Notes under the pieces: generated by a model
Databases searched by the model: none
Told to the model about the DNA's origin: nothing
The model's input: the letters and a program-made list of their open reading frames with translations, nothing else
NCBI RefSeq assembly: GCF_002018875.1
Contig: NZ_MVOL01000010.1
Location: forward strand, 1-64,000
From: Pseudomonas sp. MF4836
GTDB taxonomy: Bacteria > Pseudomonadota > Gammaproteobacteria > Pseudomonadales > Pseudomonadaceae
DNA length: 64,000 nucleotides
Direction: 5' to 3'
In this document: positions 46,661 to 56,745 of the stretch, in pieces
Layout of the letters: the number at the start of each line of letters is the position of its first letter
Numbering within the stretch: the stretch's first letter is position 1
Translations under genes and position numbers: made by a program

Positions 46661-47607
46661 CGGCGCGGCGCTCCGGCCTTGCCCAGCTCGCTGCGCAGTT
46701 GCGGCAGGGCCTCCTCGGCAGTGCTGAACATCATCAGCGGCACCTGGCTGCGGCGCAGCAGGGTGGCCACGTCCTTGAGCCGACCGCCGAGAAAATCCCC
46801 CAAGGGCTGGTGCACCTGCCGCCGCTCTACCGCCAGCTCCACTTGCAGTTCGCCCTGAGTCACCAGCAGCCGGCCGTTTTGCGGCAGGTCGAGGGCCAGC
46901 GGGTCGTAGACCTGCATCGCGATCACATCGTTGTGGCTGGCCAGTTGTCGCAGCAACTGCAAGGTGCGCGGGCCGGCCCCGGCGAAGTCGCTGACGATGC
47001 ACAGCAGGTGATCGTGACCGGCCAGGACCAGGCACTGCTGCAAGACCTTGTCCAACTGATCGTCGCCTTCGCAGTCGGGGTTGCCGGCGTTGAGCTGCTG
47101 GTTGTGCTGGACCATACGGCTGCACAAGGCCTCGACCCGCTTGCGGCTGCGCAAGGGCGAGACGCTGTCGATGCGCTGGTCGTTGAACACCAGCCCGCCG
47201 ACCCGGTCGCCGGCGTTGAACACCATCCACGCCGCCAGCGCTGCCAGCTCTGCGGCGAGGGCCGACTTGAAGCTGCGGCGGGAGCCGAAAAACATCGACA
47301 TGCGCTGGTCGAGCACGATCAGCGCCGGGCGGTCGCGCTCTTCGGTAAAGGTGCGCACCACTGGCTTGCCGGTGCGCAGCGAGGCCCGCCAGTCGAGGTG
47401 ACGCAGGTCGTCACCCGGCTGGTAGCGCCGCAATTCGTCGAAGTTCAGGCCGCGCCCGCGCAGGCGCGAGGCATGGTTGCCGGCGAGGATGCTGCCCTGG
47501 GGCTGGCGCGCGACAAAACTCAAGGCGCGGGCCTGGAACTGCAAGGCCATCAACTGCGCCAGCGACACATAGACCAGGCCATCGGCGTCCTGCGGTACGG
47601 CGGACAT
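46657..47607 (-). CDS. DUF58-family protein
   Basis: This 316-residue VWA-related protein has the hallmark DUF58 segment (LNFDELRRYQPGDDLRHLDWRASLRTGKPVVRTFTEERD) near residues 55-95. No signal peptide is seen, so it is cytoplasmic. DUF58 proteins bind MoxR-type ATPases. ATG 47607 (MSAVPQDAD) was chosen. The frame stays open 24 codons further upstream into the moxR end. Confidence 0.87.
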   Translation of the reverse strand: MSAVPQDADGLVYVSLAQLMALQFQARALSFVARQPQGSILAGNHASRLRGRGLNFDELRRYQPGDDLRHLDWRASLRTGKPVVRTFTEERDRPALIVLDQRMSMFFGSRRSFKSALAAELAALAAWMVFNAGDRVGGLVFNDQRIDSVSPLRSRKRVEALCSRMVQHNQQLNAGNPDCEGDDQLDKVLQQCLVLAGHDHLLCIVSDFAGAGPRTLQLLRQLASHNDVIAMQVYDPLALDLPQNGRLLVTQGELQVELAVERRQVHQPLGDFLGGRLKDVATLLRRSQVPLMMFSTAEEALPQLRSELGKAGAPRR

Positions 47608-47617
47608 GGCAACCTCC

Positions 47618-48598
<981 letters not shown>

Positions 48599-48622
48599 GG
48601 GCATTCCTTGGCTGGGGGCGAC

Positions 48623-49216
48623 TTACCATGGGGCGGCCACCACGGTGTATTGCACGCTGCTGCCGACATAGCGCGGCTGGTACCAGGTCGGCCCGCAATG
48701 CTGGTAGGCCACGCCATTGGCGATCACCGACACACAGTCGGGCGGCACGCTGGCCACCTCGGTGCCGATGGCGATCACTGCCGCCGTGGTGACGCCGACG
48801 GCGGCGGCCGTGGCCCAGGGGTGATACCAGTCATCGCCATGGGGCGGGGGCGGTGGCGGCGGCGGTGGCGGCGCTGGATACGGCCCCGGCCCCGGACCTG
48901 GACCGGGGTAAGGCCGGGGTTCGGGATGCGGCTCGGGGTGGGGCCCTGGGTAGGGCTGCGGATGGGGAGATGGCCGTGGCTCCGGATGGGGCTGCGGGTA
49001 AGGGTGCGGCTGCGGATAAGGGTGGGGCGCCGGTTGCGGCATCGGCCGGTACGCCGGCAGCGGGCGCGCGCCGCCGCCATGGGGCACCACGAAGGTCCGC
49101 GCGCCACCGCCGCCTCGGGCCTGCCAGGCCTGGGCCGTGGACAGGTGCAGCAGGCTCAGGCTCAGGGCTATACACAGCAGCCAGGGGCCGGGTTTCAAGT
49201 TGGCTCCTGGGTTCAT
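48623..49216 (-). CDS. Exported Pro/His-rich repeat protein, DUF6515-like tail
   Basis: This 197-residue protein has a signal peptide (about 1-31). The middle (about 45-125) is a low-complexity Pro/His/Tyr/Glu repeat (PHPYPQPHPYPQPHPEPRPS) followed by ten consecutive prolines. The C-terminus has a hydrophobic Ala/Val segment and a conserved VPPDCVSVIANGVAYQHCGPTWYQP tail with two Cys. The His/Pro tract could bind metal. It overlaps the DUF2092 gene by 4 bases and lies 24 bases before moxR. Confidence 0.8.
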   Translation of the reverse strand: MNPGANLKPGPWLLCIALSLSLLHLSTAQAWQARGGGGARTFVVPHGGGARPLPAYRPMPQPAPHPYPQPHPYPQPHPEPRPSPHPQPYPGPHPEPHPEPRPYPGPGPGPGPYPAPPPPPPPPPPHGDDWYHPWATAAAVGVTTAAVIAIGTEVASVPPDCVSVIANGVAYQHCGPTWYQPRYVGSSVQYTVVAAPW

Positions 49217-49998
49217 GGTTGCTGCTCCTGGTTGGCTGCGGCCTGGTCCAACTGCTGCAAAGGCACGGCCCGGGCGCCGGCGGGTGGATCGAAGCGGAAG
49301 CTGCGGGCGGTGATCGGCGCGGCCAGCCGCCACTTAAAGTCGACGCTGTGCCGTGGCCGCTCGGCGATGTCGCGCCGGCTGATCACCAGGCGGCACGGCA
49401 GCGGCTGGTCGCCTTCGCGCAGCCACAGTTGCCAGTCGATCTCGGCCTGGCGAAAGGCGTAATGCGCGCAGCGCTGGCCGTCCAGGGTCTCGCTGCCGAT
49501 CACCAGGGCCGAGGTCAGGCCGACCTGGCGCGTGGTGTCGGCGTTCCAGCGGAACAGGTCGGCCAGGGGCAGTTCGATGCCATAGCGTTCGCTCAATTGG
49601 TCCAGCAACTGCTCGATGCTGGCCGGCGCCGGGGCGCGGGTGAAGTAGCCGCTGCGGCTCTCGAACAGGGTGAAGCTCTTGCCGTCGTAATACAGGCTGC
49701 GCTGCGCGCCCTGGTTCTCGACGCTGACCCGCAGCTTGTCCGGTCGTTGTGCCAGCAGTTCGGTGCGGTGGCGAAACTCCAGGGTCTGGCCGTCCTCCAG
49801 CACCTGGTCAGTGCTGCTTTGGGTCTCGATGCCAAATTGGCGCAGGCTGCGCAGGTAGCTGCCCATGTGCTCCAGGGCCTGCACCGCCCGGGGCTCGATC
49901 TCGGCCTGGGCCTCATCGGCCGCCGCCGCGCGCGGGCCGAACAGGGTCAGGGCGCAGAACAGCGCCAGGGTGGTGTGCAGCCAGGGTTGGCTGGGCAT
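49213..49998 (-). CDS. DUF2092-family exported protein
   Basis: About 261 residues with a signal peptide (about 1-27). The body fits the LolA/DUF2092 fold (YLRSLRQFGIETQSSTDQVLEDGQTLEFRHRTELLAQRPDKLRVSVE, then LYYDGKSFTLFE). Such folds bind lipids or hydrophobic ligands in the periplasm. ATG 49998 is preferred (GAGG upstream). GTG 50010 is an alternative. It lies in the run of exported proteins before moxR. Confidence 0.85.
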   Translation of the reverse strand: MPSQPWLHTTLALFCALTLFGPRAAAADEAQAEIEPRAVQALEHMGSYLRSLRQFGIETQSSTDQVLEDGQTLEFRHRTELLAQRPDKLRVSVENQGAQRSLYYDGKSFTLFESRSGYFTRAPAPASIEQLLDQLSERYGIELPLADLFRWNADTTRQVGLTSALVIGSETLDGQRCAHYAFRQAEIDWQLWLREGDQPLPCRLVISRRDIAERPRHSVDFKWRLAAPITARSFRFDPPAGARAVPLQQLDQAAANQEQQP

Positions 49999-50010
49999 GG
50001 CAGACCTCAC

Positions 50011-51054
50011 TCAGAACATGAAGGTGGGGATGACCGGGATAAACGACAGGCGGAAATTCCAGCGGCTGCCGATCTGGTCATCGGGGTGCAGCACCGAGTA
50101 CTGCACCTCGCCGGAGATGCGCACCGGCAATTTGCCGAAGTTGAAGATCCGCCCGGCGCCGAGGCCGATGGGGAAGGTCACTTTGTTGCCGCTGTCGGCC
50201 TTCCAGTTGACGCTGATATTGGGGGTCATGCCCACGCGCCACTGGGCCGGGCCGGGGATCACCCGCTGGATGAAGTACTGGATATTGGTCAGGCTGACGT
50301 CCTTGCGCTGGCTGTCGCCGGCCACCGACCACCAGTGCTGGGGAAACACCCCCAGGGTCCAGTCCGGCCCCAGGTAGGCGGCGACGAATGCCGGGCCCAG
50401 GGAGTACTTGCCGGTGCCCAGCACATCGTCTTCGGCGGTGGGGAACATCAGGGTCGGGCCGACGCCCCAGACCAGCTTGGCGCCGTTGTCGAAACGCACC
50501 GGCTCCTTGGGCGAGAACACCCCGACATAGGCCAGGTCACCAAAGCCGCTGGTGCGGTCGAACGGGTCCTGGACCACCGAAGCGAAGTCGCTGCGGTCGT
50601 GCAGCAGTTCGTTGGGGCCCATGCCCACCAGGTTGCCGGCCCTGTGGTTGACCGGCGCGCTGACGTAGCTGATGGGCAGGCGGTTGATCAGGTTCCAGTC
50701 CTCGCCCAGGGAAACGGGAAAGGTCGGCATGAAACTGTACTTGCCCAGGTAGCGCGTGCCGTTGCTGTGGGGGCCCTTGAGCGCGGTGTAGTCGAACTGG
50801 TTGAACAGCAGCACCAGGTTGCCCACCGGGTTGTCCATCAGCTTGGAGATCTGCTCGGTGGACGGCTCGCAACCGGCCTTGACCACGTCCTTGAGGTCGA
50901 TGTCGAAGTTGCGCTGCAACTGCTGGCAGGTCTCGGGGTCCCCCTTGAGCGTGGCGTGTTTGCCGTCACCGCCAAGCGCCGGAAGATCGTTGCCGGCGCT
51001 GGCGAAGCCACTGAGCAACAGGCCGCACCAGGCGAATCGGGAGCTGATGACCAT
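50011..51054 (-). CDS. Putative outer-membrane channel protein A
   Basis: This 347-residue protein has a signal peptide (about 1-20). Two cysteines near residues 43 and 62 may form a disulfide. The rest is a beta-barrel pattern (GVGPTLMFPTAEDDVLGTGKYSLGPAFVAAYLGPDWTLG), with a terminal Phe in PTFMF. The wording resembles neuromedin-U-like or hydrocarbon-type transporter families. It is one of three barrel-like proteins in the operon. Confidence 0.75.
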   Translation of the reverse strand: MVISSRFAWCGLLLSGFASAGNDLPALGGDGKHATLKGDPETCQQLQRNFDIDLKDVVKAGCEPSTEQISKLMDNPVGNLVLLFNQFDYTALKGPHSNGTRYLGKYSFMPTFPVSLGEDWNLINRLPISYVSAPVNHRAGNLVGMGPNELLHDRSDFASVVQDPFDRTSGFGDLAYVGVFSPKEPVRFDNGAKLVWGVGPTLMFPTAEDDVLGTGKYSLGPAFVAAYLGPDWTLGVFPQHWWSVAGDSQRKDVSLTNIQYFIQRVIPGPAQWRVGMTPNISVNWKADSGNKVTFPIGLGAGRIFNFGKLPVRISGEVQYSVLHPDDQIGSRWNFRLSFIPVIPTFMF

Positions 51055-51066
51055 CCGTGGTATCTC

Positions 51067-52020
51067 CTAGAAAAACGCCAGGGTCAGGTTGAGGCTGACG
51101 CCATTGCCCTCGGGGCGGTTCTTGGTGTCGAACTCGGGAATCCAGCGTGCGCTGATATTGGCCTGGGCGTCGGCGAACTTGCCGCTCCAGCCGACCGTGG
51201 GCCCGGCCCCGACCGAACGGCCGCGATAGCCGTGGAGGAAGTCGGCGGTATCGCCCTTGTCGTCGCTGATCTGCTGGATATAGCCGGCGGCCAGGCCCGC
51301 GCTCCAGCCACTGCCCAGGCCGTAGGTCCACAGTGCATCGAGGGCGAAGATGTTGCCGTTGCGGTAATCGGTGCTGTGGTTCTCGGTGTAGAACTGCACC
51401 GTGCCCATCAGGCTGAACTCGCCGCCGTGACCATCCAGGTGGGTGAACGACAGGGTCGGCATGAAGGTGTAATTGTTCTGCCCGGGGTTGGCCAGACGGT
51501 TGTCGTTGTAGGCCCCGGTGGGTACGTAGATCGGCAGGGAAAACGCGATGTGATCGTGCTCGTTGAAGTGATAGCCCGCGGCAATCGGCGTCAGCAGCAT
51601 GTCGGCGAACTGGGTGCCGCTGTCCTCGGTGCCGACGCTGCGGCCGCGAGGGCCGGTGAGGCTGGCCTTGACGTCGGTGTATTGCACCGGCACGCCGATG
51701 GCCGAGGCGTAGTTCCAGCGGCCTTTGCCGCTGTCCCAGACATGGGTGAAGTTGGCCATGGTGTAGGAGACTTTCATCTCCAGGCCCGAGCTGAGTTCGC
51801 CGATGATCGGCACCTGGCGCCCGCCCTTGAGTTCGCCGTCGTAGTAAATGCTGGTCAGGGACATCACCCAGCCCGGCTCCGGGGGGATGATCCCGGCGTT
51901 GGAGTAGATCTGCTGTCCAGTGATAGGGCGGCCGACCCCGCCTTCGGCGGCCAGTGCCAGGGGGCTGCTGCCCAGCAGGCACAGCGTCAGCAGGGGACGA
52001 ACAACCAGGGCTTTATCCAT
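51067..52020 (-). CDS. SphA/phenol-degradation-type outer-membrane channel
   Basis: This 317-residue protein has a signal peptide (about 1-25) and a barrel pattern typical of the SphA/MetA-pathway phenol-degradation family (AGIIPPEPGWVMSLTSIYYDGELKGGRQVPIIGELSSGLEM, IAFSLPIYVPTGAYNDNRLANPG). It ends LNLTLAFF. Family members are linked to uptake of aromatic or sphingosine-like compounds, which fits a substrate-import role. Confidence 0.82.
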   Translation of the reverse strand: MDKALVVRPLLTLCLLGSSPLALAAEGGVGRPITGQQIYSNAGIIPPEPGWVMSLTSIYYDGELKGGRQVPIIGELSSGLEMKVSYTMANFTHVWDSGKGRWNYASAIGVPVQYTDVKASLTGPRGRSVGTEDSGTQFADMLLTPIAAGYHFNEHDHIAFSLPIYVPTGAYNDNRLANPGQNNYTFMPTLSFTHLDGHGGEFSLMGTVQFYTENHSTDYRNGNIFALDALWTYGLGSGWSAGLAAGYIQQISDDKGDTADFLHGYRGRSVGAGPTVGWSGKFADAQANISARWIPEFDTKNRPEGNGVSLNLTLAFF

Positions 52021-52032
52021 GACTGGCTCCGT

Positions 52033-53451
52033 TTAGTGTTGCGAAGGGGCAACCGGGGTCAGCAGCGGCATTTTCCACTGGCCGTTGGTGACTTCCGGTT
52101 TGGGCAGGTAGATGCGCAGCACGCCGTAGAACGGCCCGTTCGGCGCCGGTAGCCAGTTGCTTTGCAGGTCTTTGGCCGGGGCCTGGTGCTGCACGTACAG
52201 GGTCAGGCCGCCGTCGCTGTCGCGCTTGAGCCCGGGCAGCATTCGCGAGTTGATCAGGTAGCGCTTGAGGGGGTTGGCCACCAGCAGCTTGCTATGGCCG
52301 TCGTACATCGTCAGCGACCAGAAGGCTTCGGCCGGGGGCAGGGCGTCCTTGGCGAAATGCAGGGTGTAGTCGTGTTTCGAGGCGTCCACCGGTTGCCCGG
52401 CGTTATCCACGAAGTAGCCGATGTAGTTCGCCTCTTCGGCGGAGTTGCCGAAGATCCCCATGTTGGCGCCGGCGTAGCGGTACAGGTAATTGTTGTTCAG
52501 GTGGTCGCGGGTGCCGAACAGGTCGCCGCTGCTGACCTGGTGGGTGTCGACCTTGTCCTTTTTGAAGGTGGCGAATTCGGCCTTGGCGTCGGCGATCCCG
52601 TCTTCCAGGGCTTTGCGCTGCTCGGCGCCAAGGGCCTCGGGCTTGAACGGCTGGCCGGCGCCAATGCCGATTTTTGCGAGGCGCGCCAACAGGTCCTTTT
52701 CCACGTCCTGGGGCGGGGCAAAGCTGAGCATGAAGGTGAGGTAGGCGAACAGCTCGGGGCTGTCGCTCATGTGCGGGCTGGGCTTGGGCCAGGCGACCTT
52801 CGGCACCGCGGGCGGGGCTTTTTGTCCCAGGTACTGGCTCAGGGGCTGGACCTTGTAGCCTTTCTGGATCTGCTTGACCTTGGCCAGGTCCTTTTCGTCG
52901 AACAGCTGGGTGCGGTACAGGGCGTAGGTGATGTCACTTTCGCTGCGCAGCAGGCGATCGATATTCAGCGGTTGCTGACCTTGCCAGTGGGGGCCGGCGA
53001 TCATGAAATGGCCACCCTTGTTACCGGTGCTGCGGGTGCCCAGGTAGGCGAAGTTCTGGGTGTAGAGGTCGATCAACTGCACCGAGTAATAGCGGCTTTC
53101 TTCAATCGGCGGCAGTGTCAATACCACCGGCTCGCGGCGCAGATCGAGCCAGACGAAGGAGTAGGGCGTGTCGGAGTTGGGGGTGACGAACGCTGTGTCC
53201 TTCGGGGTGAACACCTGGGCGGTGTTGCCGATCTGGTTGAACGGCGCCTTGAAGTTCGAGCCCTTGCTGTCCACGGCCTGGGTGTACAGGGTCTTGTACA
53301 TTTCCACCACCGGGAAGCCATACAGGTAGGCCTCCTTGGCAATGGTCCGGGCCTCGTCCGGGCTGGCGCTGAACTCGGCACTGGCGGCGCCGCTCAACAG
53401 CAGCAGGAGCCCGGCACACAGCAGGCGGGGCGGTGGAAGGTTGATCATCAT
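52033..53451 (-). CDS. Exported DUF1254/DUF1214 protein, copy 2
   Basis: This 472-residue protein has a signal peptide (about 1-25). An N-terminal DUF1254 domain (about 35-160, AYLYGFPVVEMYKTLY and TPNSDTPYSFVWLDLRREPVVLTLPPIEESRYYSVQLIDLY) and a C-terminal DUF1214 domain (about 350-460, FWSLTMYDGHSKLL and NWLPAPNGPFYGVLRIYLP) follow. The reaction is unknown for the family. It is related to the preceding gene's product. Confidence 0.9.
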   Translation of the reverse strand: MMINLPPPRLLCAGLLLLLSGAASAEFSASPDEARTIAKEAYLYGFPVVEMYKTLYTQAVDSKGSNFKAPFNQIGNTAQVFTPKDTAFVTPNSDTPYSFVWLDLRREPVVLTLPPIEESRYYSVQLIDLYTQNFAYLGTRSTGNKGGHFMIAGPHWQGQQPLNIDRLLRSESDITYALYRTQLFDEKDLAKVKQIQKGYKVQPLSQYLGQKAPPAVPKVAWPKPSPHMSDSPELFAYLTFMLSFAPPQDVEKDLLARLAKIGIGAGQPFKPEALGAEQRKALEDGIADAKAEFATFKKDKVDTHQVSSGDLFGTRDHLNNNYLYRYAGANMGIFGNSAEEANYIGYFVDNAGQPVDASKHDYTLHFAKDALPPAEAFWSLTMYDGHSKLLVANPLKRYLINSRMLPGLKRDSDGGLTLYVQHQAPAKDLQSNWLPAPNGPFYGVLRIYLPKPEVTNGQWKMPLLTPVAPSQH

Positions 53452-53487
53452 GGCGTCCTTGGGCTGGCTGTCGATAAATACGCTGGG

Positions 53488-54945
53488 TCACTGCACCGGG
53501 GTGATGTCATCGAGCTTCCAGCTTTTGTCGAAATAGGCTTCGGTCGGTGCGTAGAGCCGGAAGTAACTGAACCAGTGCCTGCCCGGCAGGGTTTGCACCC
53601 AATTGCTTTCCAGGCCCGCAGGGGCGGTGGGACCGAAGTACAGGTCGATCGAGCCGTCGGGGTTTTTCTTCAGGTCCTGGCGTGACGAGAGGTCGGCCTT
53701 GCGCTGGGGGTTATCGATCAGGCAGCGGCTGTCGATGTCGTACACCGTCATCGACCAGAACTGTTTGGCCGGTGGCTGGGTGCCCAGGTGCAGGCGATAA
53801 GACTTGCCGCCGTCGAGCCAATGGCCCTGGTTGTCGGTGTAGGCGCCGAGGTAGGTCTGGCCCAGGCCCGGGGTCGTGGAAACCATGCCCTTGGTATTGG
53901 TCACCGCCTCATAGAACCAGGCGCTGCGCTCCCACAGCTGGTCGTAATAGGCCACCCGCTGCGAGGGTTCGGCGATGTTCAGCACTTTGTCCCACTGGCG
54001 GTCAGGCCAGTACTGGGCGTCGGCGAAGCGCTTGGCGAAGGTGTTGGCCTTGGCGATCAGCTCGCCGACCTGGGCCCCTTGCTCCAGGGCCTTGCGCTGC
54101 GAGTCGTTGGGGTTGAAGGGCTTGCCCTTTTCGATCCCGAGGCTGGCGAGCATGGCCATATAGAAGCGGTCGCGCTCATTGACCGGCTCGTTCTGGATGA
54201 TCTGGTGCAAACGCTGCCAGTAGGCCATGCCCCGTGGCTGGGTGCCGGACCAGGGCTTGCCCTGGGGCGACAGCAGGCGGGTGACGCTGGGTTGGCCACG
54301 CTTGGAATAGGGGTACATCTTGAACTGCTGCACCAGCGCCTTGCCCTTGGCCGGATCCGGGTCGAGCACGCGAAAGCCCACCAGCACGTTCATGGTTTCG
54401 GATTTGGCCAGGTAGTACTGGCTGGCGTCGGCCGGTGGCTCCTGGCCGGGCGGCAGCACCAGGTACTTGCCACCCTTGCCCTGGTCCGGACCGGTCTGGC
54501 CCATGTCGATGATCGCCCGTTGCCAGAAATCGCCGATGCCTCCGGCGGTAGGGCCGGGCGGCAATTCGATGACCAGCGGGCCGGTCTGGTTGAGGTCGAC
54601 GAAACCCAAGATGTAGGGGGTGGTGGCGTTGGCGGTGATCACCCCGAGTTTGTCTTCGTAGCTGGTCAGCACCATCAGGTCGCCATTGCGCGCACCGAGC
54701 TTGTCGCGGAACTCTTCCTGCCACTGGGCGTAGGACACCAGGGGCAATGCCCAGAGGTAGCTCTGGGTGGCCTGCTGGAAATCCAGCTCGGCGTAGAGCC
54801 CGGCGATGGCGGAGCGGTCCGGGAGTTCGCCCTGCATCTTGATCGGGCCCAGGCGCGTATCCACCACGTGTTCCTGGGCGCCGACACCGCAACTGGCGGC
54901 CAGGACGAACAGGCTGTAACCGGCACTGCGGAGCAAAGCGTGCAT
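53488..54945 (-). CDS. Exported DUF1254/DUF1214 protein, copy 1
   Basis: This 485-residue protein has a signal peptide (about 1-23). DUF1254 (about 55-180, SYLWALPLVSYAQWQEEF and NATTPYILGFVDLNQTGPLVIELPPGPTAGGIGDFWQRAI) and DUF1214 (about 370-480, FWSMTVYDIDSRCLIDNP and SNWVQTLPGRHWFSYFRLYAP) follow. It differs clearly from the next paralogue, so the two may act on different substrates or as a heteromer. A 36-base gap separates them. Confidence 0.9.
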   Translation of the reverse strand: MHALLRSAGYSLFVLAASCGVGAQEHVVDTRLGPIKMQGELPDRSAIAGLYAELDFQQATQSYLWALPLVSYAQWQEEFRDKLGARNGDLMVLTSYEDKLGVITANATTPYILGFVDLNQTGPLVIELPPGPTAGGIGDFWQRAIIDMGQTGPDQGKGGKYLVLPPGQEPPADASQYYLAKSETMNVLVGFRVLDPDPAKGKALVQQFKMYPYSKRGQPSVTRLLSPQGKPWSGTQPRGMAYWQRLHQIIQNEPVNERDRFYMAMLASLGIEKGKPFNPNDSQRKALEQGAQVGELIAKANTFAKRFADAQYWPDRQWDKVLNIAEPSQRVAYYDQLWERSAWFYEAVTNTKGMVSTTPGLGQTYLGAYTDNQGHWLDGGKSYRLHLGTQPPAKQFWSMTVYDIDSRCLIDNPQRKADLSSRQDLKKNPDGSIDLYFGPTAPAGLESNWVQTLPGRHWFSYFRLYAPTEAYFDKSWKLDDITPVQ

Positions 54946-54954
54946 GGGCTTTCC

Positions 54955-55746
54955 TTATTTACCGAAGGTGACGTTGATCCCGGCGAACAGGGTGAACTGC
55001 GGCAGGTCGTCGCCTTTGCGCTCCACGGTCCACTGCGGCTCGACAAACGCGTTGAGGATGTTGTGCCCGGCCTTCCAGGCCTTGCCCACGCCGAGGCCGA
55101 TGGGGATGTAGTGGGTGTTGGCCTTGAGGTCGAAGGTCCAGGTGCCGGTGGAGCGCAGGTACCAGCCCTTGGGCAGGTTATGGATGAGGAAGGGCTGGAA
55201 AGTGGCGCTTTCAACATGGGCGCGGTCATGGTCGCCGGCGAACGAACTCTGGTATTGCACCAACGCCCCGAGCAGGCCCCGGGGGGTGGCGTCGATGGCG
55301 ATGGCGGCCAGGCCGGCCTGCCATTTGCCGGTGCCCAGTTCGTCCTGCTCGGCGGTGGGCGCGGTGATCTGCGGGCCGATGCCCAGTTGCACGCCTTCGG
55401 TCTTGAGCAGAAAGATATCGAACAGGTTGAGGTCGCCGATGCCGGTGCTGTAGCCGTTGTGCGGGTCGGGGCGGGTGCTGATGGGCAGCGTCGCCCGCAG
55501 CAGCTGTGGCACACCGATAAAGTCCCCGGGGGCCACTGGCAGGGTGCCGCGCAACAGGGCGTCGTTGGTGTGGATATTGGAGTCGTAGTAGCGCGGGGTG
55601 TAGTAGTCCTGCAGGTTCATCCCCGGCGCAAGGTTGAGCGGGTTGTTGCTTTTGTTCGCAGTGTCGGCGTTGTCGGCCTGTGCCGTGAACGCCGTCGTCA
55701 GTGCGGCTGCCATCATCGCGGCTGGCGCGAGAAGTGCTCTAGACAT
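54955..55746 (-). CDS. Putative outer-membrane channel protein B, first gene of the 15-gene operon
   Basis: This 263-residue protein has a signal peptide (about 1-24) and a barrel-type pattern (GIGPQITAPTAEQDELGTGKWQAGLAAIAID, ILNAFVEPQWTVERKGDDLPQFTLFAGINVTFGK). It is related in style to channel protein A. ATG 55746 has GGGGAA upstream. The frame extends 19 codons earlier without support. It opens the operon, and the 280-base divergent gap to 56027 holds its promoter. Confidence 0.78.
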   Translation of the reverse strand: MSRALLAPAAMMAAALTTAFTAQADNADTANKSNNPLNLAPGMNLQDYYTPRYYDSNIHTNDALLRGTLPVAPGDFIGVPQLLRATLPISTRPDPHNGYSTGIGDLNLFDIFLLKTEGVQLGIGPQITAPTAEQDELGTGKWQAGLAAIAIDATPRGLLGALVQYQSSFAGDHDRAHVESATFQPFLIHNLPKGWYLRSTGTWTFDLKANTHYIPIGLGVGKAWKAGHNILNAFVEPQWTVERKGDDLPQFTLFAGINVTFGK

Positions 55747-56026
55747 GATTCCCCAATCCTTTGTCGGCTTAAGTCTGCGCGGCACTTGGCGGCCGTTGTG
55801 CAACTGATTACTTTTGTCTGTAAAGCCCCTAAGAGATGTCTGATGACGCTAGCAGCGAAATCTGACTTATCCAGTCGATGGGATTAATACGTTGGTTTTT
55901 GTATACAGAGTCACGAAATCGCAAAGTCGAGATGAAGCCTTTCAAATCAACTCGTTAATGGTTTTAGCTGAGACTCTTTCTTGGCCTGCGGTGGCGGTTT
56001 TTTTCAACACAGGGAGTTGTTCATTG

Positions 56027-56470
56027 ATGGCGGTCTTGTTACGCAGCACCTTCATTCCCGGGCGCAGCCCGGCGCAAGTCCTCGACTTCTGCCTGGAGGG
56101 CAGCAACTTTCCGAAGATTTTTCCGGAGCCGGTGACGCCCCTGGGGGAGATCGATATCAACGACCTGCGGATCGCCGAGGGGCGCGAGTTCAGGTTTCGC
56201 CACTGGATGTTCGGTGTCATCCCGGCGAACTGGAAGGTGGTGATCCGTGAGGTGGGCCCCAGCCATTTTGTCGACGAGATGCTCAAGGGGCCGATGCGTG
56301 CCTTTCGCCATGAGCATCGGGTGGAGGCGGCCGAAGGTGGGACCCTCTACACCGACCGTGTGACCTACCAGGCGCTGGGCGGTGCCCCGCTGGAGTGGCT
56401 GCTGGTGAATGCCTATATGCGGCGCATTTTCCAGGCCCGCCATCGCAACATGCTTGAAATGCTGGCCTGA
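56027..56470 (+). CDS. SRPBCC-like (START/Bet v1) protein
   Basis: This 147-residue soluble protein has a pattern typical of small SRPBCC ligand-binding proteins (FCLEGSNFPKIFPEPV, FRFRHWMFGVIPANWKVVIREVGPSHFVDEMLKGPMRAFRHEHRVEAAEGGTLYTDRVTYQAL). ATG 56027 has AGGGAG ten bases upstream. The frame stays open to 55892 through unlikely, non-conserved sequence. It is divergent from the large operon and could bind one of its hydrophobic compounds. Confidence 0.78.
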   Translation: MAVLLRSTFIPGRSPAQVLDFCLEGSNFPKIFPEPVTPLGEIDINDLRIAEGREFRFRHWMFGVIPANWKVVIREVGPSHFVDEMLKGPMRAFRHEHRVEAAEGGTLYTDRVTYQALGGAPLEWLLVNAYMRRIFQARHRNMLEMLA

Positions 56471-56480
56471 CCCCCAAACC

Positions 56481-56608
56481 CCGTAGGCGCTGCCCCAGGC
56501 TCGGGCCAGCGTTCGGACGCTGGGCCTGACTGGCGCTGGGGGAGTGTCTGGAATAGGTGTGGCGGTGTTGAGGGCCAGCGCAGCCTCATGCCTCGCAGCG
56601 GCTACAGG
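56481..56608. repeat. REP pair, about 128 bp, CTGTAGCC family
   Basis: The left unit CCGTAGGCGCTGCCCCAGGC and right unit GCCTCGCAGCGGCTACAGG face each other, with GGGCCAGCGTTCGGACGCTGG and GGGCCAGCGCAGCC inside. It lies between the SRPBCC and tpx genes. Confidence 0.75.
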
Positions 56609-56745
56609 GGCGCAGGGAATGTGGCGGGATCTGGGGGATAAATTGTGGGCTGGGCATAGGTCGTTGGCGCGTTTCGTGGTTAACTTCGGCCTTTCGAAAA
56701 AACCTTATCGCTGTTCAATCACCTTCGTGCAAAAGGACTCCGTTC

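Noticed and set aside
48853..52152. A 1099-codon open frame on the plus strand
   Set aside because: It runs opposite to four well-supported minus-strand genes, its translation is low-complexity Gly/Ala/Gln/Arg, and it reflects high GC with few stops on the complementary strand.
55786..55802. A sigma-54-like TGGC-N8-TTGTGCA arrangement
   Set aside because: GG and GC have the right spacing, but it faces the small SRPBCC gene, lacks the rest of the consensus, and no enhancer site is apparent.
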